Assembly: GCF_001510655.1 (NCBI RefSeq)
Contig: NZ_LMVC01000003.1
Span: 169,847-233,846, forward strand
Reading direction: 5' to 3'
From: Fictibacillus sp. FJAT-27399
GTDB lineage: Bacteria; Bacillota; Bacilli; Bacillales; Fictibacillaceae
DNA length: 64,000 bases
Notes under the pieces: model-generated
The model's input: the letters and a program-made list of their open reading frames with translations, nothing else
Told to the model about the DNA's origin: nothing
Databases searched by the model: none
In this document: positions 25,529 to 34,860 of the stretch, piece after piece
Layout: every line of letters starts with the position of its first letter
Numbering within the stretch: position 1 is the first letter of the stretch
Program-made: the position numbers and the translations under genes

Positions 25529-26043
25529 TTTTTTGCAATATATCCTTCTACTTTATTGACTCCTCCACCGAACCAGCGTTTTCCGGTTCCAGTGTAGGTA
25601 TAGCCGAAGCTGTCTTTTTGTTTGTAATGATTTACGGCTTTATCCAGGTCATGGAAGATCCGGTGCAGATAGAGCAGGGCTGTTCTGTCTTTAGAGGCTG
25701 CCACATCCTGCGCCAGGTCTTTGGCGTTCTGCAGATCCTTCTCTACGTTTTCATTTTTTACCTGGAGCGTTTCAATTCTGGATACGAGCTGGCGTGCATG
25801 TTCCTGCTGATCATTCCAGTTGATGTGGTTATCGGCATCAAAGCAAAGGGTCCTGTTGTAATATTGATGGTAAGAAGCAATGATCGTTGAGTAGGATTCA
25901 GCAGAGGCTTGTCCTGTCCCGGAGGCTTCCACCTGTTCGGTTACGGAAGTGGTTGAGATATAGTACCAGGCCAATCCAGCAATGGTGAACAATAGAAGGG
26001 CAAGGACAGTGAGTGTTTTCTTTTGCCTAACGAATATGCTCAT
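25525..26043 (-). CDS. Membrane-anchored extracytoplasmic protein, unknown
   Basis: A 172-residue protein, not recognised. One N-terminal transmembrane helix (LTVLALLLFTIAGLAWYYI, about residues 11-29) is followed by a Thr/Ser-rich linker and a mostly helical outer domain. Part of that domain (about 85-125) is predicted by eye to be coiled coil (RIETLQVKNENVEKDLQNAK). The single Cys67 and the segment TGTGKRWFGGGVNKVEGYI near the C-terminus stand out. The start follows AAGGAAGTGATTTC. It is a single gene. Confidence 0.65.
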   Translation of the reverse strand: MSIFVRQKKTLTVLALLLFTIAGLAWYYISTTSVTEQVEASGTGQASAESYSTIIASYHQYYNRTLCFDADNHINWNDQQEHARQLVSRIETLQVKNENVEKDLQNAKDLAQDVAASKDRTALLYLHRIFHDLDKAVNHYKQKDSFGYTYTGTGKRWFGGGVNKVEGYIAKN

Positions 26044-26206
26044 GAAATCACTTCCTTTTATTTTCTAATTATTCCGAATATTATACCATAATTTGGGCGA
26101 TAAAAGTATTTTTTCTTTGTAACTTCTGAAGTGCGGTGACGACTAATGAATTGTAAATCACAAATGATTTATAAAAAAACGAGAGTCTAAAGGAGAGGGT
26201 CTTGTT

Positions 26207-26770
26207 ATGAAACCATGGAAAAAAGTTACGGCTTCAGTGTTGACAGCATCAGCCTTGCTTATGGGAGCACCTTCAATTGCGGGAGCACAAGAAAAACCCG
26301 ATTATTCTATTTTTCAGCTGCCAAAATCAGGCGTGCTGAAAGCAGGAGACAGAGGAGAAAACGTTAAAGTTTTACAATGGGCGTTAAATAAAGTAGTGGC
26401 TGCCGGTTTGAAAACAGACGGAATCTACGGTTCAAAAACAAAAAATGCCGTCATTAAATTTCAAAAGAGTACTAAAAATTTAGCTGTCGATGGCATTTAT
26501 GGGAAGAAAACACATGCTGCCCTTTCGGAAAAAATCAATTCCTCTGGTTTTCCGGAAATTGTTTTGAAGGAAGGCAGCAAGGGGGAAGCGGTCCGCATTC
26601 TCCAGAAAGCGCTAAATGAAATTGGGTCTGCTCTTACAGTTGACGGAATCTATGGCCCTAAAACAAAAGCAGCTGTTCTTACGTTTCAAAAGAAATACCC
26701 TGAGGTAAAGGATACGGGTGTATTTGATGCAGACACAAGAATCCTACTTGATAAAGTTCTGCATGACTGA
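26207..26770 (+). CDS. Secreted protein with two peptidoglycan-binding domains
   Basis: A 187-residue exported protein: signal peptide MKPWKKVTASVLTASALLMG...AGA (cleavage near 27) followed by two PG_binding_1 domains (about 40-100 and 118-182). The repeats share G.RGENVKVLQWALN / GSKGEAVRILQKALN and TDGIYG / VDGIYGPKTKAAV. No catalytic domain is attached, so it is a wall-binding protein and not a complete hydrolase. The SD AAAGGAGAGGG is upstream, and a bidirectional terminator follows. Confidence 0.85.
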   Translation: MKPWKKVTASVLTASALLMGAPSIAGAQEKPDYSIFQLPKSGVLKAGDRGENVKVLQWALNKVVAAGLKTDGIYGSKTKNAVIKFQKSTKNLAVDGIYGKKTHAALSEKINSSGFPEIVLKEGSKGEAVRILQKALNEIGSALTVDGIYGPKTKAAVLTFQKKYPEVKDTGVFDADTRILLDKVLHD

Positions 26771-26783
26771 TTCCTGTTCACAG

Positions 26784-26824
26784 AAAAAGCTTGCCAGTCT
26801 CATTAGAGGCCGGCAAGCTTTTTG
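26784..26824. terminator. Bidirectional terminator
   Basis: AAAAAGCTTGCC (26784-26795) and GGCAAGCTTTTT (26812-26823) pair perfectly. It is shared by the converging peptidoglycan-binding and stress protein genes. Confidence 0.9.
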
Positions 26825-26833
26825 CTTGTTGTC

Positions 26834-27295
26834 CTATTTCGTCACTAATACCGGGCAGTTCGCTTCGGAAAGCACTCTTTGGCTGACGCTTCCGAGCACC
26901 AAACGCTTTAATCCGCTTAGGCCGCGGCTTCCCATGATGATCAGGTCGATGTTATTTGTGCTGGCATAGGCACAGATGGAGCGAGCTGCTTCTCCTTCGA
27001 GCAGTTCTGTTTTTACGTTGATGAAATCCTTCGGAACAGCGTCGCTCGCTTGAGCTAAAAGCTCTTCTCCATGACTTTTTTCCAGGGTGGCTGCCTGTCT
27101 GACTTCCTGTTCGATCGAATCTTGATAAGCCGCCATCGAATACCCTTCTCCATAAAGCGGGTAAGCAGGCTCATTCAAGACATGAGCCAGCGTTAATTCG
27201 CTGCCCATGCTATTTGCCAGCTCAATTCCGTATTCCAGCGCCTGTTTGCTTCCTTCCGATTCATCCATCGCCACGAGAATTTTTCCATACTTCAT
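26834..27295 (-). CDS. Universal stress protein (UspA family)
   Basis: A 153-residue single-domain Usp protein with the ATP-binding signature GSRGLSGLKRLVLGSVSQ near the C-terminus and the N-terminal KILVAMDESEGSKQAL strand-loop. Such dimers bind ATP and act in stress or energy-status responses. The ATG at 27295 (MKYGKILVAMD) lies 9 bp from GGAGG; an alternative ATG two codons earlier is only 3 bp from it. Confidence 0.88.
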   Translation of the reverse strand: MKYGKILVAMDESEGSKQALEYGIELANSMGSELTLAHVLNEPAYPLYGEGYSMAAYQDSIEQEVRQAATLEKSHGEELLAQASDAVPKDFINVKTELLEGEAARSICAYASTNNIDLIIMGSRGLSGLKRLVLGSVSQRVLSEANCPVLVTK

Positions 27296-27446
27296 GATCA
27301 TTCTCCTCCTTTTTTCAAGTGAAAATAGCAGCGAGAAGCACTAGTGTATGTTCTGCTCAATGGCTTAGTGTTAAAAGTAGTGTTTATACTTTTCAATAAC
27401 CTAATGCTAGAGGTTTTAAACCCTTTTGCGAGGGGGGAAGTAGGTG

Positions 27447-27565
27447 ACGCCCGTAAATTTGGGAAACGCGCCTGTATTTTGTTCGAATGCGCTCGTAAAT
27501 TTGTGGAACGCGCCCGTATTTTTCACGAACGCGCCAGAAAATCTCCCAAACGCGCCCGTAAATAG
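27447..27565. repeat. 21-bp-period array R5, core ACGCGCCCGTA
   Basis: Units begin at 27447, 27466, 27487, 27508, 27529 and 27550; after the first (19 bp) all steps are 21 bp. The cores are ACGCCCGTAAA, ACGCGCCTGTA, ATGCGCTCGTAAA, ACGCGCCCGTA, ACGCGCCAGAAAA and ACGCGCCCGTAAA. The array lies between the stress-protein gene and the end of the CdaR gene. Confidence 0.8.
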
Positions 27566-27596
27566 ATAAGAGCATATTCCAGGCATAAGCAAAAAA

Positions 27597-28697
27597 TTAA
27601 TCTGCTCCCTTTTCCTTTTTCTCCAAGATCCATATTGCCATTTGCAGGGTAAGGGCATCCTTGAAATTCCTGGGGTCATACCCTGTTTCCTCCTTTATCT
27701 TATTGAGCCTGTAGATCAGCGTATTACGGTGAATGTGAAGGTGATCTGCCGTTTTCTGCATGTTGAGATGATGTTCAAAAAATACCTGCAGGGTTTCAAT
27801 CAATGGACGCAATGATCGATGGAGCACGCGCTTAATCAGTCTATTGCCAGCTGCCGTTTCCGTTTGGTGGATGAGCGCTTTTGCTTCAAGCTCGGCAAAC
27901 GAGACCACTTTCTGATGAACATCACTGATTTCAAGTGCAAGAGAACAATCTTCATATGATTGATTAAACAGTTTAAGGTCCATAAAAAGCGTGCTGTAAG
28001 CCAACCGGAAAGTCAGTCTTAGAAAATTCAGCACCTGATCGATCGCTTCTACCTTCTTTTGGATCATTTCATCTCCGATGCCGGAAAGGACAATGCATAA
28101 GCGGTCGGTGTTCACAAAGCCAATCAGGCAGCGGGATGCACCAGCTGCTTTTTCAAGCTGCTGAAGAATCATCGTATCGGAAAGAGAACGGTCTTCCAGC
28201 TGGATCACAACGGTATAAAAGGGAGGAGCAAGGCTAATGTGAAGGAGGCTTAGCCGGCGCTCGATATGTTCCATGGCGGGCACCTCTTTAAGCAGGTTTT
28301 CAATGATCATTTCCTTCGTTCGCTGCTGCCACACCGCCTGTGTGGCCATGTAAGCCTGCGTGATCAGCAGTTCGGTTGTCATTTTTACCAGTCCCCCAAA
28401 GTCCCTCATTTCCTCTGGATCTCCAGTAATTCCGATCACACCGACAATTTTATGATCAAAAACAATCGGCAGGTTAATGCCGGATTGAGCTCCTTTCCAT
28501 TTTCCTTTGTGATTAATCGGAATGGTAAAAGGCTGTTCGGTTCGCAATACCTCTAATGCACCTTCATGCATGTGATACAGGCGCGAAGAGTCACAGGAAG
28601 CGATAATGATTCCTTTATTGCTCATGATATTGACGTTTCGGTTTAGGCGGGCAGATGTTTCTTTTACAATCATCTCAGCCATCTCTGTTGTAAGCAT
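27597..28697 (-). CDS. CdaR-type sugar-diacid / glycerate regulator
   Basis: A 366-residue regulator: an N-terminal sugar-diacid-recognition domain (about 1-135, with GINLPIVFDHKIVGVIGITG), a middle region, and a C-terminal PucR-type helix-turn-helix (HLNMQKTADHLHIHRNTLIYRLNKI). In E. coli, CdaR activates glucarate, galactarate and glycerate genes. Here the gene is divergent from glycerate kinase, a KdgT-type permease and larA, the obvious targets. ATG 28697 is chosen because GGAGG precedes it by 5 bp; the frame is open further upstream. Confidence 0.85.
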   Translation of the reverse strand: MLTTEMAEMIVKETSARLNRNVNIMSNKGIIIASCDSSRLYHMHEGALEVLRTEQPFTIPINHKGKWKGAQSGINLPIVFDHKIVGVIGITGDPEEMRDFGGLVKMTTELLITQAYMATQAVWQQRTKEMIIENLLKEVPAMEHIERRLSLLHISLAPPFYTVVIQLEDRSLSDTMILQQLEKAAGASRCLIGFVNTDRLCIVLSGIGDEMIQKKVEAIDQVLNFLRLTFRLAYSTLFMDLKLFNQSYEDCSLALEISDVHQKVVSFAELEAKALIHQTETAAGNRLIKRVLHRSLRPLIETLQVFFEHHLNMQKTADHLHIHRNTLIYRLNKIKEETGYDPRNFKDALTLQMAIWILEKKEKGAD

Positions 28698-28790
28698 TAG
28701 GGCCTCCATTGTTAGAATCCTACAAAAAAACAAAGTTATTAACCTGATATTATAGTTGTTTCGACCATAGATTTCTAATTTTCAGACAAG

Positions 28791-28826
28791 TATAATATAA
28801 AAAACTGAAAACTGAAAGCGTTTTCT
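28791..28826 (+). promoter_or_regulatory. glxK-larA promoter region with cre box
   Basis: TATAAT at 28791-28796 is a likely -10 box. TGAAAGCGTTTTCT (28813-28826) fits the cre consensus apart from the last position and would sit at the transcription start, a repressing position for CcpA. Confidence 0.6.
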
Positions 28827-28844
28827 CAGGAAGGGGTTCTAATA

Positions 28845-30014
28845 ATGAAAATTGTGATCGCTCCCGATTCCTATAAAGGAAGCTTGACAGCGGTAGAGGC
28901 AGCGGAAGCCATAGAAAGGGGAGTGAAGAAAGCCGACTCCACGATCCAGACCATTCTTGTGCCGGCAGCTGACGGGGGTGAAGGAACGATGGATACCTTG
29001 GTTACTGCAACGGGTGGAAGGAAAAAATCGGTTCGGGTAACCGGTCCTCTTCACAGTGAGATCAGTGCTGAATACGGCATATTGGGAGATCAAAAGACTT
29101 GTGTGATCGAGATGGCATCTGCCTCAGGCCTGTGTCTTGTTTCTCCTGAAGAGCTTAATCCTCTGACAGCGACTACATATGGCACGGGACAATTGATCAA
29201 ACAGGCGCTCGATGATGGTTTTCGTTCTTTTGTATTGGCGATCGGAGGATCCGCTACGAATGACGGCGGAGCGGGAATGCTGCAAGCCCTAGGTTTAGAG
29301 CTGCTGGATGATAGCGGACAACGTGTTCAGTTCGGAGGCGGTGAGCTTCATAACATAAAAGAAATAGACCTGTCCGGGTTCGACCCGAGAGTGAAAGAAT
29401 GCACCTTTCTGATTGCCTCAGACGTGCAAAATCCGCTGGTCGGCAAGGAAGGTGCATCTGCTGTTTTCGGCCCGCAAAAGGGGGCGACAGAAGAGATGGT
29501 GAAACTACTCGATAAAAATATGGTCCACTGGGGAGATATGGTGGAGCAAGCGACAGGAATCAGGCTTCACGATATGCCCGGTGCCGGAGCAGCAGGCGGG
29601 ATCGGCGGCGCGTTCCAGGCTTTCTTTCCGGCACAGATGAAAAGGGGAGTGGACGTTGTCACAGAGTATGCCGGTTTGCCGCAGGCTCTGGATGGAGCGG
29701 ACCTCGTCATTACAGGTGAAGGAAGAGTTGATTTTCAGACCGCTTCAGGAAAAACGCCGATGGGTGTGGCACAGCGGGCCAAACAAAGCGGAATTCCAAC
29801 GATGATTCTTGCCGGTTCTGTCGGAGAAGGGGTTGAAGTTCTCTATCAATACGGAGTGATCAGTATAACAAGTATGATCCAGCAGCCATTAACACTCGAG
29901 GAGGCGATGCGGCGTGCGCCTCAATTACTGGAGTATAGTGCAGAACAGCTCGTAAGAACGTTTATACAGTGCAATAAAAAAACGGAAAGCGGGGTTTTAC
30001 ACTATGAAACTTAA
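28845..30014 (+). CDS. glxK: Glycerate kinase
   Basis: A GarK/GlxK-type kinase (389 residues) phosphorylating D-glycerate, normally to 2-phosphoglycerate. Family features: N-terminal MKIVIAPDSYKGSLTA, the Gly-rich AIGGSATNDGGAGML, LIASDVQNPLVG and VITGEGRVDFQTASGKTP. AGGAAGGGG lies upstream. The stop overlaps the permease start by 11 bp. Leading an operon with LarA and adjacent to a CdaR regulator, it suggests a glycerate or hydroxy-acid route into glycolysis. Confidence 0.92.
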   Translation: MKIVIAPDSYKGSLTAVEAAEAIERGVKKADSTIQTILVPAADGGEGTMDTLVTATGGRKKSVRVTGPLHSEISAEYGILGDQKTCVIEMASASGLCLVSPEELNPLTATTYGTGQLIKQALDDGFRSFVLAIGGSATNDGGAGMLQALGLELLDDSGQRVQFGGGELHNIKEIDLSGFDPRVKECTFLIASDVQNPLVGKEGASAVFGPQKGATEEMVKLLDKNMVHWGDMVEQATGIRLHDMPGAGAAGGIGGAFQAFFPAQMKRGVDVVTEYAGLPQALDGADLVITGEGRVDFQTASGKTPMGVAQRAKQSGIPTMILAGSVGEGVEVLYQYGVISITSMIQQPLTLEEAMRRAPQLLEYSAEQLVRTFIQCNKKTESGVLHYET

Positions 30015-31134
30015 ACAAACGATTGAAAGAGTGCCAGGCGGATTAATGGTCGTGCCTTTATTGTTCGGTGCGTTGCTTAATACGGTGGATCAGCTTCATC
30101 TGTCCCCTGTGATGAAATTTTTAAAATCACTTGGTGTGGCAAAGACGCCCGAAGGCTATTACGAGTTTTTGAGGATTGGGGGATTCTCTCAGGAACTGTT
30201 TAAAGACAGTGCCCTTGTCTTGATTGCCCTCTTTCTCTTTTGCGCGGGCAGCCAGATGAATTTGCGTGTAGGAGGCGCCGCCCTAAAAAAAGGTGTGCTG
30301 CTCACTACTTCCAAGTATCTGACCGGGCTTGCTGTGGGATTGCTGTTCGGCTGCTTCTTTGATCCAATGGATGGTTTGTTCGGCTTATCGACTCTGGCGA
30401 TTATCGCGGCGATGACGAATGGAAACGGAGGAATGTATGCCGCGCTCACGGGCCAGTACGGCAACCGTTCTGACGTTGGGGCAGTAGCAGTGCTCTCCTT
30501 GAACGACGGACCTTTTTTCACGTTAATGTCATTGGGCCTTTTGGGATCCAGCTTTCCGATCATTGCTTTCATTGCTGTTCTCCTGCCGATCGCGATCGGG
30601 ATGATTCTCGGAAATTTGGACGAAGATATTCGCGATTTTCTCAAGGCGGGAGAGATTCTGCCTGTTCCGTTCTTTGCCTTCGCACTCGGAGCCGGTATGA
30701 ACCTGGCGAGTTTCTTTAACCCTTCAGTCGTTACTGCAGGTCTTACAATAGGAATTCTAACGACAGTTCTTACAGGATTCACTGGCATTCTCGTGTTTAA
30801 ATTATTCAGGGAAAAAAGCTATATCGCACCGGTATCCGAAGCTTCCACAGCCGGGAACGCAGCCGGTACGCCTGCAGCCATAGCTGCTGCGGCGTCCGTT
30901 GCCGCAGGGTCGGGAATGATGAGTGCCGCTGAAGCACAGTCCTACCAGGATATTGTGAACATCGCCACCGCACAGATCTCGATTGCCACCCTAACAACGG
31001 CTCTATTATGCCCGATCGCAGTCATTTTGGTGGACAAGTATCAAAGAAGAAAAGGAATCAACGGCCGGCTAGAGAAGTTTGAGTTGGAGAGCGGCTCGAG
31101 CCAGGAAGAACGTGTTCCTTCAACTACTGTCTGA
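30004..31134 (+). CDS. KdgT-type permease (2-keto-3-deoxygluconate permease family)
   Basis: A polytopic membrane protein of 376 residues with about ten hydrophobic segments; proton-coupled symporters of this family import 2-keto-3-deoxygluconate. Family-like segments are MVVPLLFGALLNT, AAMTNGNGGMYAALTGQYG and EASTAGNAAGTPAAIAAA. In this operon the true substrate could be glycerate or another 2-hydroxy acid, because no KDG enzyme is in the same transcript. Confidence 0.8.
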   Translation: MKLKQTIERVPGGLMVVPLLFGALLNTVDQLHLSPVMKFLKSLGVAKTPEGYYEFLRIGGFSQELFKDSALVLIALFLFCAGSQMNLRVGGAALKKGVLLTTSKYLTGLAVGLLFGCFFDPMDGLFGLSTLAIIAAMTNGNGGMYAALTGQYGNRSDVGAVAVLSLNDGPFFTLMSLGLLGSSFPIIAFIAVLLPIAIGMILGNLDEDIRDFLKAGEILPVPFFAFALGAGMNLASFFNPSVVTAGLTIGILTTVLTGFTGILVFKLFREKSYIAPVSEASTAGNAAGTPAAIAAAASVAAGSGMMSAAEAQSYQDIVNIATAQISIATLTTALLCPIAVILVDKYQRRKGINGRLEKFELESGSSQEERVPSTTV

Positions 31135-31169
31135 TACAGAACATTCCTATACAAAAGGAGAGAGCGTAA

Positions 31170-32456
31170 ATGGAATCGACCTTGTTATATGGAAAAGAAG
31201 GGCTGACGCTTCGTTTGCCTGATTCCGCTTTTATCGTGGAGCCAAACAATTTGCCGGGACTTGAAAATGATGAGCAGGCTTTAATGGAGGCACTGCGGCA
31301 TCCGATCGGTACACCTCCATTAAAGGAGATGGTAAAAGCATCAGATAAAGTGGCGATTGTCATCAGCGACATTACCAGGCCAACTCCGAATGACAAGCTT
31401 GTTCCTTTGCTGATCAGGGAACTGGAGCATGTGCCGCTTGAGAACTTTGTCATTATTAACGGAACAGGAACGCACAGGGACCAGACGAGGGAAGAATTTG
31501 TTCAGATGCTTGGAGAATGGGTAGTGGATAATGTCAGAATCATCAACAACCAATGCCATGATAAAGACTCTCTTGTAAATTTGGGGAGAAGCCAGTTCGG
31601 TTGTGATGTGTATTTGAACAAAGAATATGCGGAAGCTGATTTCCGCATCGTTACAGGCTTTATTGAGCCACACTTTTTTGCCGGTTTTTCAGGCGGTCCT
31701 AAAGGGATCATGCCTGGCATTGCCGGGATCGAGACCATCATGACGTTCCATAATGCAAGGATGATCGGGGACCCGCGTTCCACATGGGGAAACATGGAGG
31801 ACAATCCTGTTCAGGAGATGACACGGGAAATCAACCGCATGTGCAAACCGCATTTCATGCTGAACGTGACGTTAAACCGGGAGAAGGAAATCACGAATGT
31901 GTTCGCCGGTGAGCTGTATGAAGCGCATGACCAGGGGTGTGCGTTTGCAAAAGAGCATGCCATGATCCAATGCGAAGAACGGTTTGATGTCGTCATTACC
32001 TCCAATTCCGGCTATCCGCTTGACCAAAATCTGTATCAGGCTGTGAAGGGGATGAGTGCTGCCCATAAGATTGTAAAAGAAGGCGGCACGATCATTATTG
32101 CTTCAGAGTGTTCAGACGGATTGCCGGATCATGGAAACTATTCGAAGATCTTTCAGTTTGCCCAAACGCCTCAAGCATTGCTGGATTTGATCAATGATCC
32201 GGAGTTTAAGATGTTTGATCAATGGCAGGTGCAAAAACAGGCGGTGACCCAGGTATGGGCTGATGTGTATGTTTATTCAAAACTATCAGATGAACAGGTT
32301 AAAGGGGCTATTCTTAAGCCTACCCATGATATCGAAGGGACGCTTGAAGAGCTGAAGCAGAAGTACGGGCAGGATATGACTGTTGCGGTATTGCCGCTCG
32401 GTCCGCTTACCATTCCCTATGTAGAAGAACGGAGGGATCCAATTGCTGCAGGCTAA
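31170..32456 (+). CDS. larA: LarA-family nickel-pincer 2-hydroxyacid racemase/epimerase
   Basis: A 428-residue enzyme that racemises or epimerises a 2-hydroxyacid by hydride transfer to the nickel-pincer nucleotide. Residues equivalent to those of Lactobacillus plantarum LarA are all present with a constant offset: D67, R70, H102, H168, K178 (cofactor attachment), H194, Q290 and K293. The enzyme should therefore be active. The superfamily includes lactate, malate, phenyllactate and sugar-acid enzymes; with glycerate kinase upstream, glycerate is a good candidate substrate. SD AAAAGGAGAGAGCG. The end overlaps larE by 14 bp. Confidence 0.9.
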   Translation: MESTLLYGKEGLTLRLPDSAFIVEPNNLPGLENDEQALMEALRHPIGTPPLKEMVKASDKVAIVISDITRPTPNDKLVPLLIRELEHVPLENFVIINGTGTHRDQTREEFVQMLGEWVVDNVRIINNQCHDKDSLVNLGRSQFGCDVYLNKEYAEADFRIVTGFIEPHFFAGFSGGPKGIMPGIAGIETIMTFHNARMIGDPRSTWGNMEDNPVQEMTREINRMCKPHFMLNVTLNREKEITNVFAGELYEAHDQGCAFAKEHAMIQCEERFDVVITSNSGYPLDQNLYQAVKGMSAAHKIVKEGGTIIIASECSDGLPDHGNYSKIFQFAQTPQALLDLINDPEFKMFDQWQVQKQAVTQVWADVYVYSKLSDEQVKGAILKPTHDIEGTLEELKQKYGQDMTVAVLPLGPLTIPYVEERRDPIAAG

Positions 32457-33258
32457 GTATGAGAAACTGCAAGAGATTCTAACCGAGATGAAGACAGTTG
32501 TTGTTGCTTTTTCAGGAGGGGTCGACAGTACCTTCCTGCTGAAAGTGGCTCTTGATACACTTGGCACTGAAAACGTGCTTGCGGTGACCGCCGACAGTGA
32601 AACCTATCCGCTTGAGGAGCTGGAGGAGGCCAAACGGTTCGCAGCCATTCTCGGTGCCAGGCACCAAATCATTGAAACGTCAGAACTGAGCATTCCAGGC
32701 TACTCTGAGAATACCTCCAATCGCTGTTACTTTTGTAAAAAGAGCCTGTTTGAGCATTTGATACCGATCATGCATGAGCATGGCTATGCGAATATAGTGT
32801 TCGGTCTTATTGCCGATGATATGGGAGAACACCGGCCGGGCACAAAAGCAGCAAGAGAATATAACGTACGGGGACCGATTCAGGAGGCGGACCTGTATAA
32901 GAGCGAAATCCGTGAGCTTTCTCAAGAGATGGGTCTGCCCACCTGGGATAAGCCTTCTTTCGCCTGTCTTTCATCACGGATTGCATATGGCGAAGAGATT
33001 ACGATGGAAAAACTCCGCAAGATCGACCGTTCAGAGCAGGCTATCCGTGCGCTTGGCATCCGCCAGGTGAGAGTGCGTACTCATGGCGACATGGCACGGA
33101 TCGAAGTGGAGCCTCATGAGATGCAGCGGCTTCTTCAGCATCATGAGGAGATTACCTCCAAGCTGCAGGAGTTCGGCTATTCCTATGTGACGATGGATCT
33201 TACCGGCTATAAGAGCGGAAGCATGAACAAAGTCCTTGCCGAAACAAAAACGACGTGA
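32443..33258 (+). CDS. larE: LarE, sulfur insertase for the nickel-pincer cofactor
   Basis: An ATP pyrophosphatase-type sulfurtransferase (271 residues) that thiolates the two carboxylates of the cofactor precursor. The PP-loop SGGVDST is at 24-30. C175 (FACLSSRI) matches the sacrificial Cys176 of L. plantarum. C95 and C98 (CYFC) are also present; a set of three cysteines is the pattern of LarE proteins that use a [4Fe-4S] cluster and are catalytic. The TTG start follows GGAGGGATCCAA and overlaps larA. Confidence 0.9.
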   Translation: MLQAKYEKLQEILTEMKTVVVAFSGGVDSTFLLKVALDTLGTENVLAVTADSETYPLEELEEAKRFAAILGARHQIIETSELSIPGYSENTSNRCYFCKKSLFEHLIPIMHEHGYANIVFGLIADDMGEHRPGTKAAREYNVRGPIQEADLYKSEIRELSQEMGLPTWDKPSFACLSSRIAYGEEITMEKLRKIDRSEQAIRALGIRQVRVRTHGDMARIEVEPHEMQRLLQHHEEITSKLQEFGYSYVTMDLTGYKSGSMNKVLAETKTT

Positions 33259-33273
33259 GGAGAGGCGAATGGG

Positions 33274-33969
33274 ATGAAAAAGTTTGAAGACTTAGGCTTC
33301 AGTAAAGTGGATCTGGATCGGGAGACGCGGACAGGCTATCCGGAAGTGATCTATGGAGAAGGAAAAACAGCGGAACAGATCCGTCAGATCATGGAACCGC
33401 TCATTGAGACCCATGGCAAGGTAATGGTGACGAGGCTTTCAGAAGAAAAAGCAGAAATCTTGACGGAGGCCTACCCTGATGCGCGTTATCATGCCGTCTC
33501 ACGTATTTTGCTCTACGGCTCACCGAGGGAAAAATACGGCGGAGATGTGATGGTGCTATGCGCCGGAACATCGGATCTTCCTGTTGCTGAAGAAGCGGCA
33601 GTCACGGCGGACTGGATGGGGTGCAAGGTTAACCGCCTGTATGATGTCGGAGTCGCAGGTATCGACCGTCTGCTCGCTTATCGCGAGGAAATTAAAAAGG
33701 CCAGTGTGCTTATTGTCGTGGCGGGCATGGAAGGAGCGTTGCCCAGTGTTGTAGGCGGTATGGTCCAGCGGCCTGTTATTGCTGTTCCGACTTCTGTCGG
33801 CTATGGCGCTCATCTGCAAGGACTGACACCGCTTCTCGCCATGCTGACTTCCTGCGCTTCAGGGATGAGTGTCGTCAATATCGATAACGGATTCGGGGCT
33901 GCTTACCAAGCTGCGCTGATTCTTAAACTTGCTACAGAGGGGGTTCATCATGAAACAGCTCTATCTTGA
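33274..33969 (+). CDS. larB: LarB, pyridinium-3,5-biscarboxylic acid mononucleotide synthase
   Basis: A PurE-like enzyme (231 residues) that carboxylates and hydrolyses nicotinic acid adenine dinucleotide, the first step in nickel-pincer cofactor synthesis. The C-terminal PurE-like domain shows [28 protein letters not shown] and [12 protein letters not shown], usual for LarB. It starts behind GAGGAGAGGCG and overlaps larC1 by 20 bp. Confidence 0.92.
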   Translation: MKKFEDLGFSKVDLDRETRTGYPEVIYGEGKTAEQIRQIMEPLIETHGKVMVTRLSEEKAEILTEAYPDARYHAVSRILLYGSPREKYGGDVMVLCAGTSDLPVAEEAAVTADWMGCKVNRLYDVGVAGIDRLLAYREEIKKASVLIVVAGMEGALPSVVGGMVQRPVIAVPTSVGYGAHLQGLTPLLAMLTSCASGMSVVNIDNGFGAAYQAALILKLATEGVHHETALS

Positions 33970-34822
33970 TTGCCAGTATGGCATTTCGGGTGACATGACC
34001 TTGTCTGCGCTCATTGACCTGGGGGCAGATCTTGCTTATATTACCGGGCATCTAAAGAGCTTGCCGATCGATCCGTTTTCTATGGCGGTCAATCGGGTCA
34101 ATAAGAGGGGCATCTCCTCCAACCTGCTGGACCTTCAGTTTGCGGAAGCTGAATTGGCGGCTGTAGGGGCACAAGCTGACACAGACCATCACCATGAACA
34201 CGATCATGAACATGAAGAAGAGGGCCATTCCCACCAACATGCCCACTCTCATCATGAGCACCACCATTCCCATCATCACGTACATAATCACCATCACCAT
34301 CATCATGACCATGAACATCGCAAGGCATCCACCATTTTAGAGATGATTGAAACGAGTGATCTGCCTTTACGGGTAAAAGACAGGAGCAGAAGGGTCTTTG
34401 AAGTGATCGCCGAGGCAGAAGGAAAGATTCATGGGATGGATCCGAGAGAGGTTCATTTTCATGAAGTCGGTGCGATGGACTCTATTATTGATATTATTGG
34501 CGTGTGCCTTGCCCTTGAAAGTCTTGAGATTGATAGAATAACAGCTTCTCCGGTACCAACAGGCCACGGGAAAGTGAAGATGGCTCACGGTCTCTATCCG
34601 ATTCCAGCTCCTGCCACTGCGGAAATCCTGAGAGGGGTTCCTCTTGAAGATTTCCATGTAAGAGGTGAATTAACGACACCTACTGGGGCTGGCTTTCTAA
34701 AGGCATTGGCGGATGATTATGGCTACATGCCAGCGCTTGCGATCGATAGGATCGGCTATGGCGCCGGCCGGAAAGACTTCGAACATCCGAACGTGCTTCG
34801 TGCTATTTTATTTGAGTTGTAG
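33950..34822 (+). CDS. larC1: LarC1, N-terminal part of the nickel insertion protein
   Basis: LarC inserts nickel into the pincer cofactor in a CTP-dependent reaction. This 290-residue protein covers only the N-terminal domain ([41 protein letters not shown]) and ends naturally with a stop. A His-rich loop at about residues 80-123 (some 27 His) should bind or store nickel. In L. plantarum, larC2 follows and is joined by a programmed frameshift. Here no larC2 follows; a separate larC2 gene lies at 56254-56736. The ATG at 33950 follows GAGGGGGTTCATC. Confidence 0.9.
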   Translation: MKQLYLDCQYGISGDMTLSALIDLGADLAYITGHLKSLPIDPFSMAVNRVNKRGISSNLLDLQFAEAELAAVGAQADTDHHHEHDHEHEEEGHSHQHAHSHHEHHHSHHHVHNHHHHHHDHEHRKASTILEMIETSDLPLRVKDRSRRVFEVIAEAEGKIHGMDPREVHFHEVGAMDSIIDIIGVCLALESLEIDRITASPVPTGHGKVKMAHGLYPIPAPATAEILRGVPLEDFHVRGELTTPTGAGFLKALADDYGYMPALAIDRIGYGAGRKDFEHPNVLRAILFEL

Positions 34823-34860
34823 TTTGCTTGATTGCGGCTGAGACTACTTTTAACTAAAAG

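Noticed and set aside
27344-27565. Frame through array R5
   Set aside because: A by-product of the 21-bp period; no SD and a composition unlike a protein.
34052-34328. Minus-strand frames opposite larC1
   Set aside because: They are shadows of the histidine-codon run in larC1.
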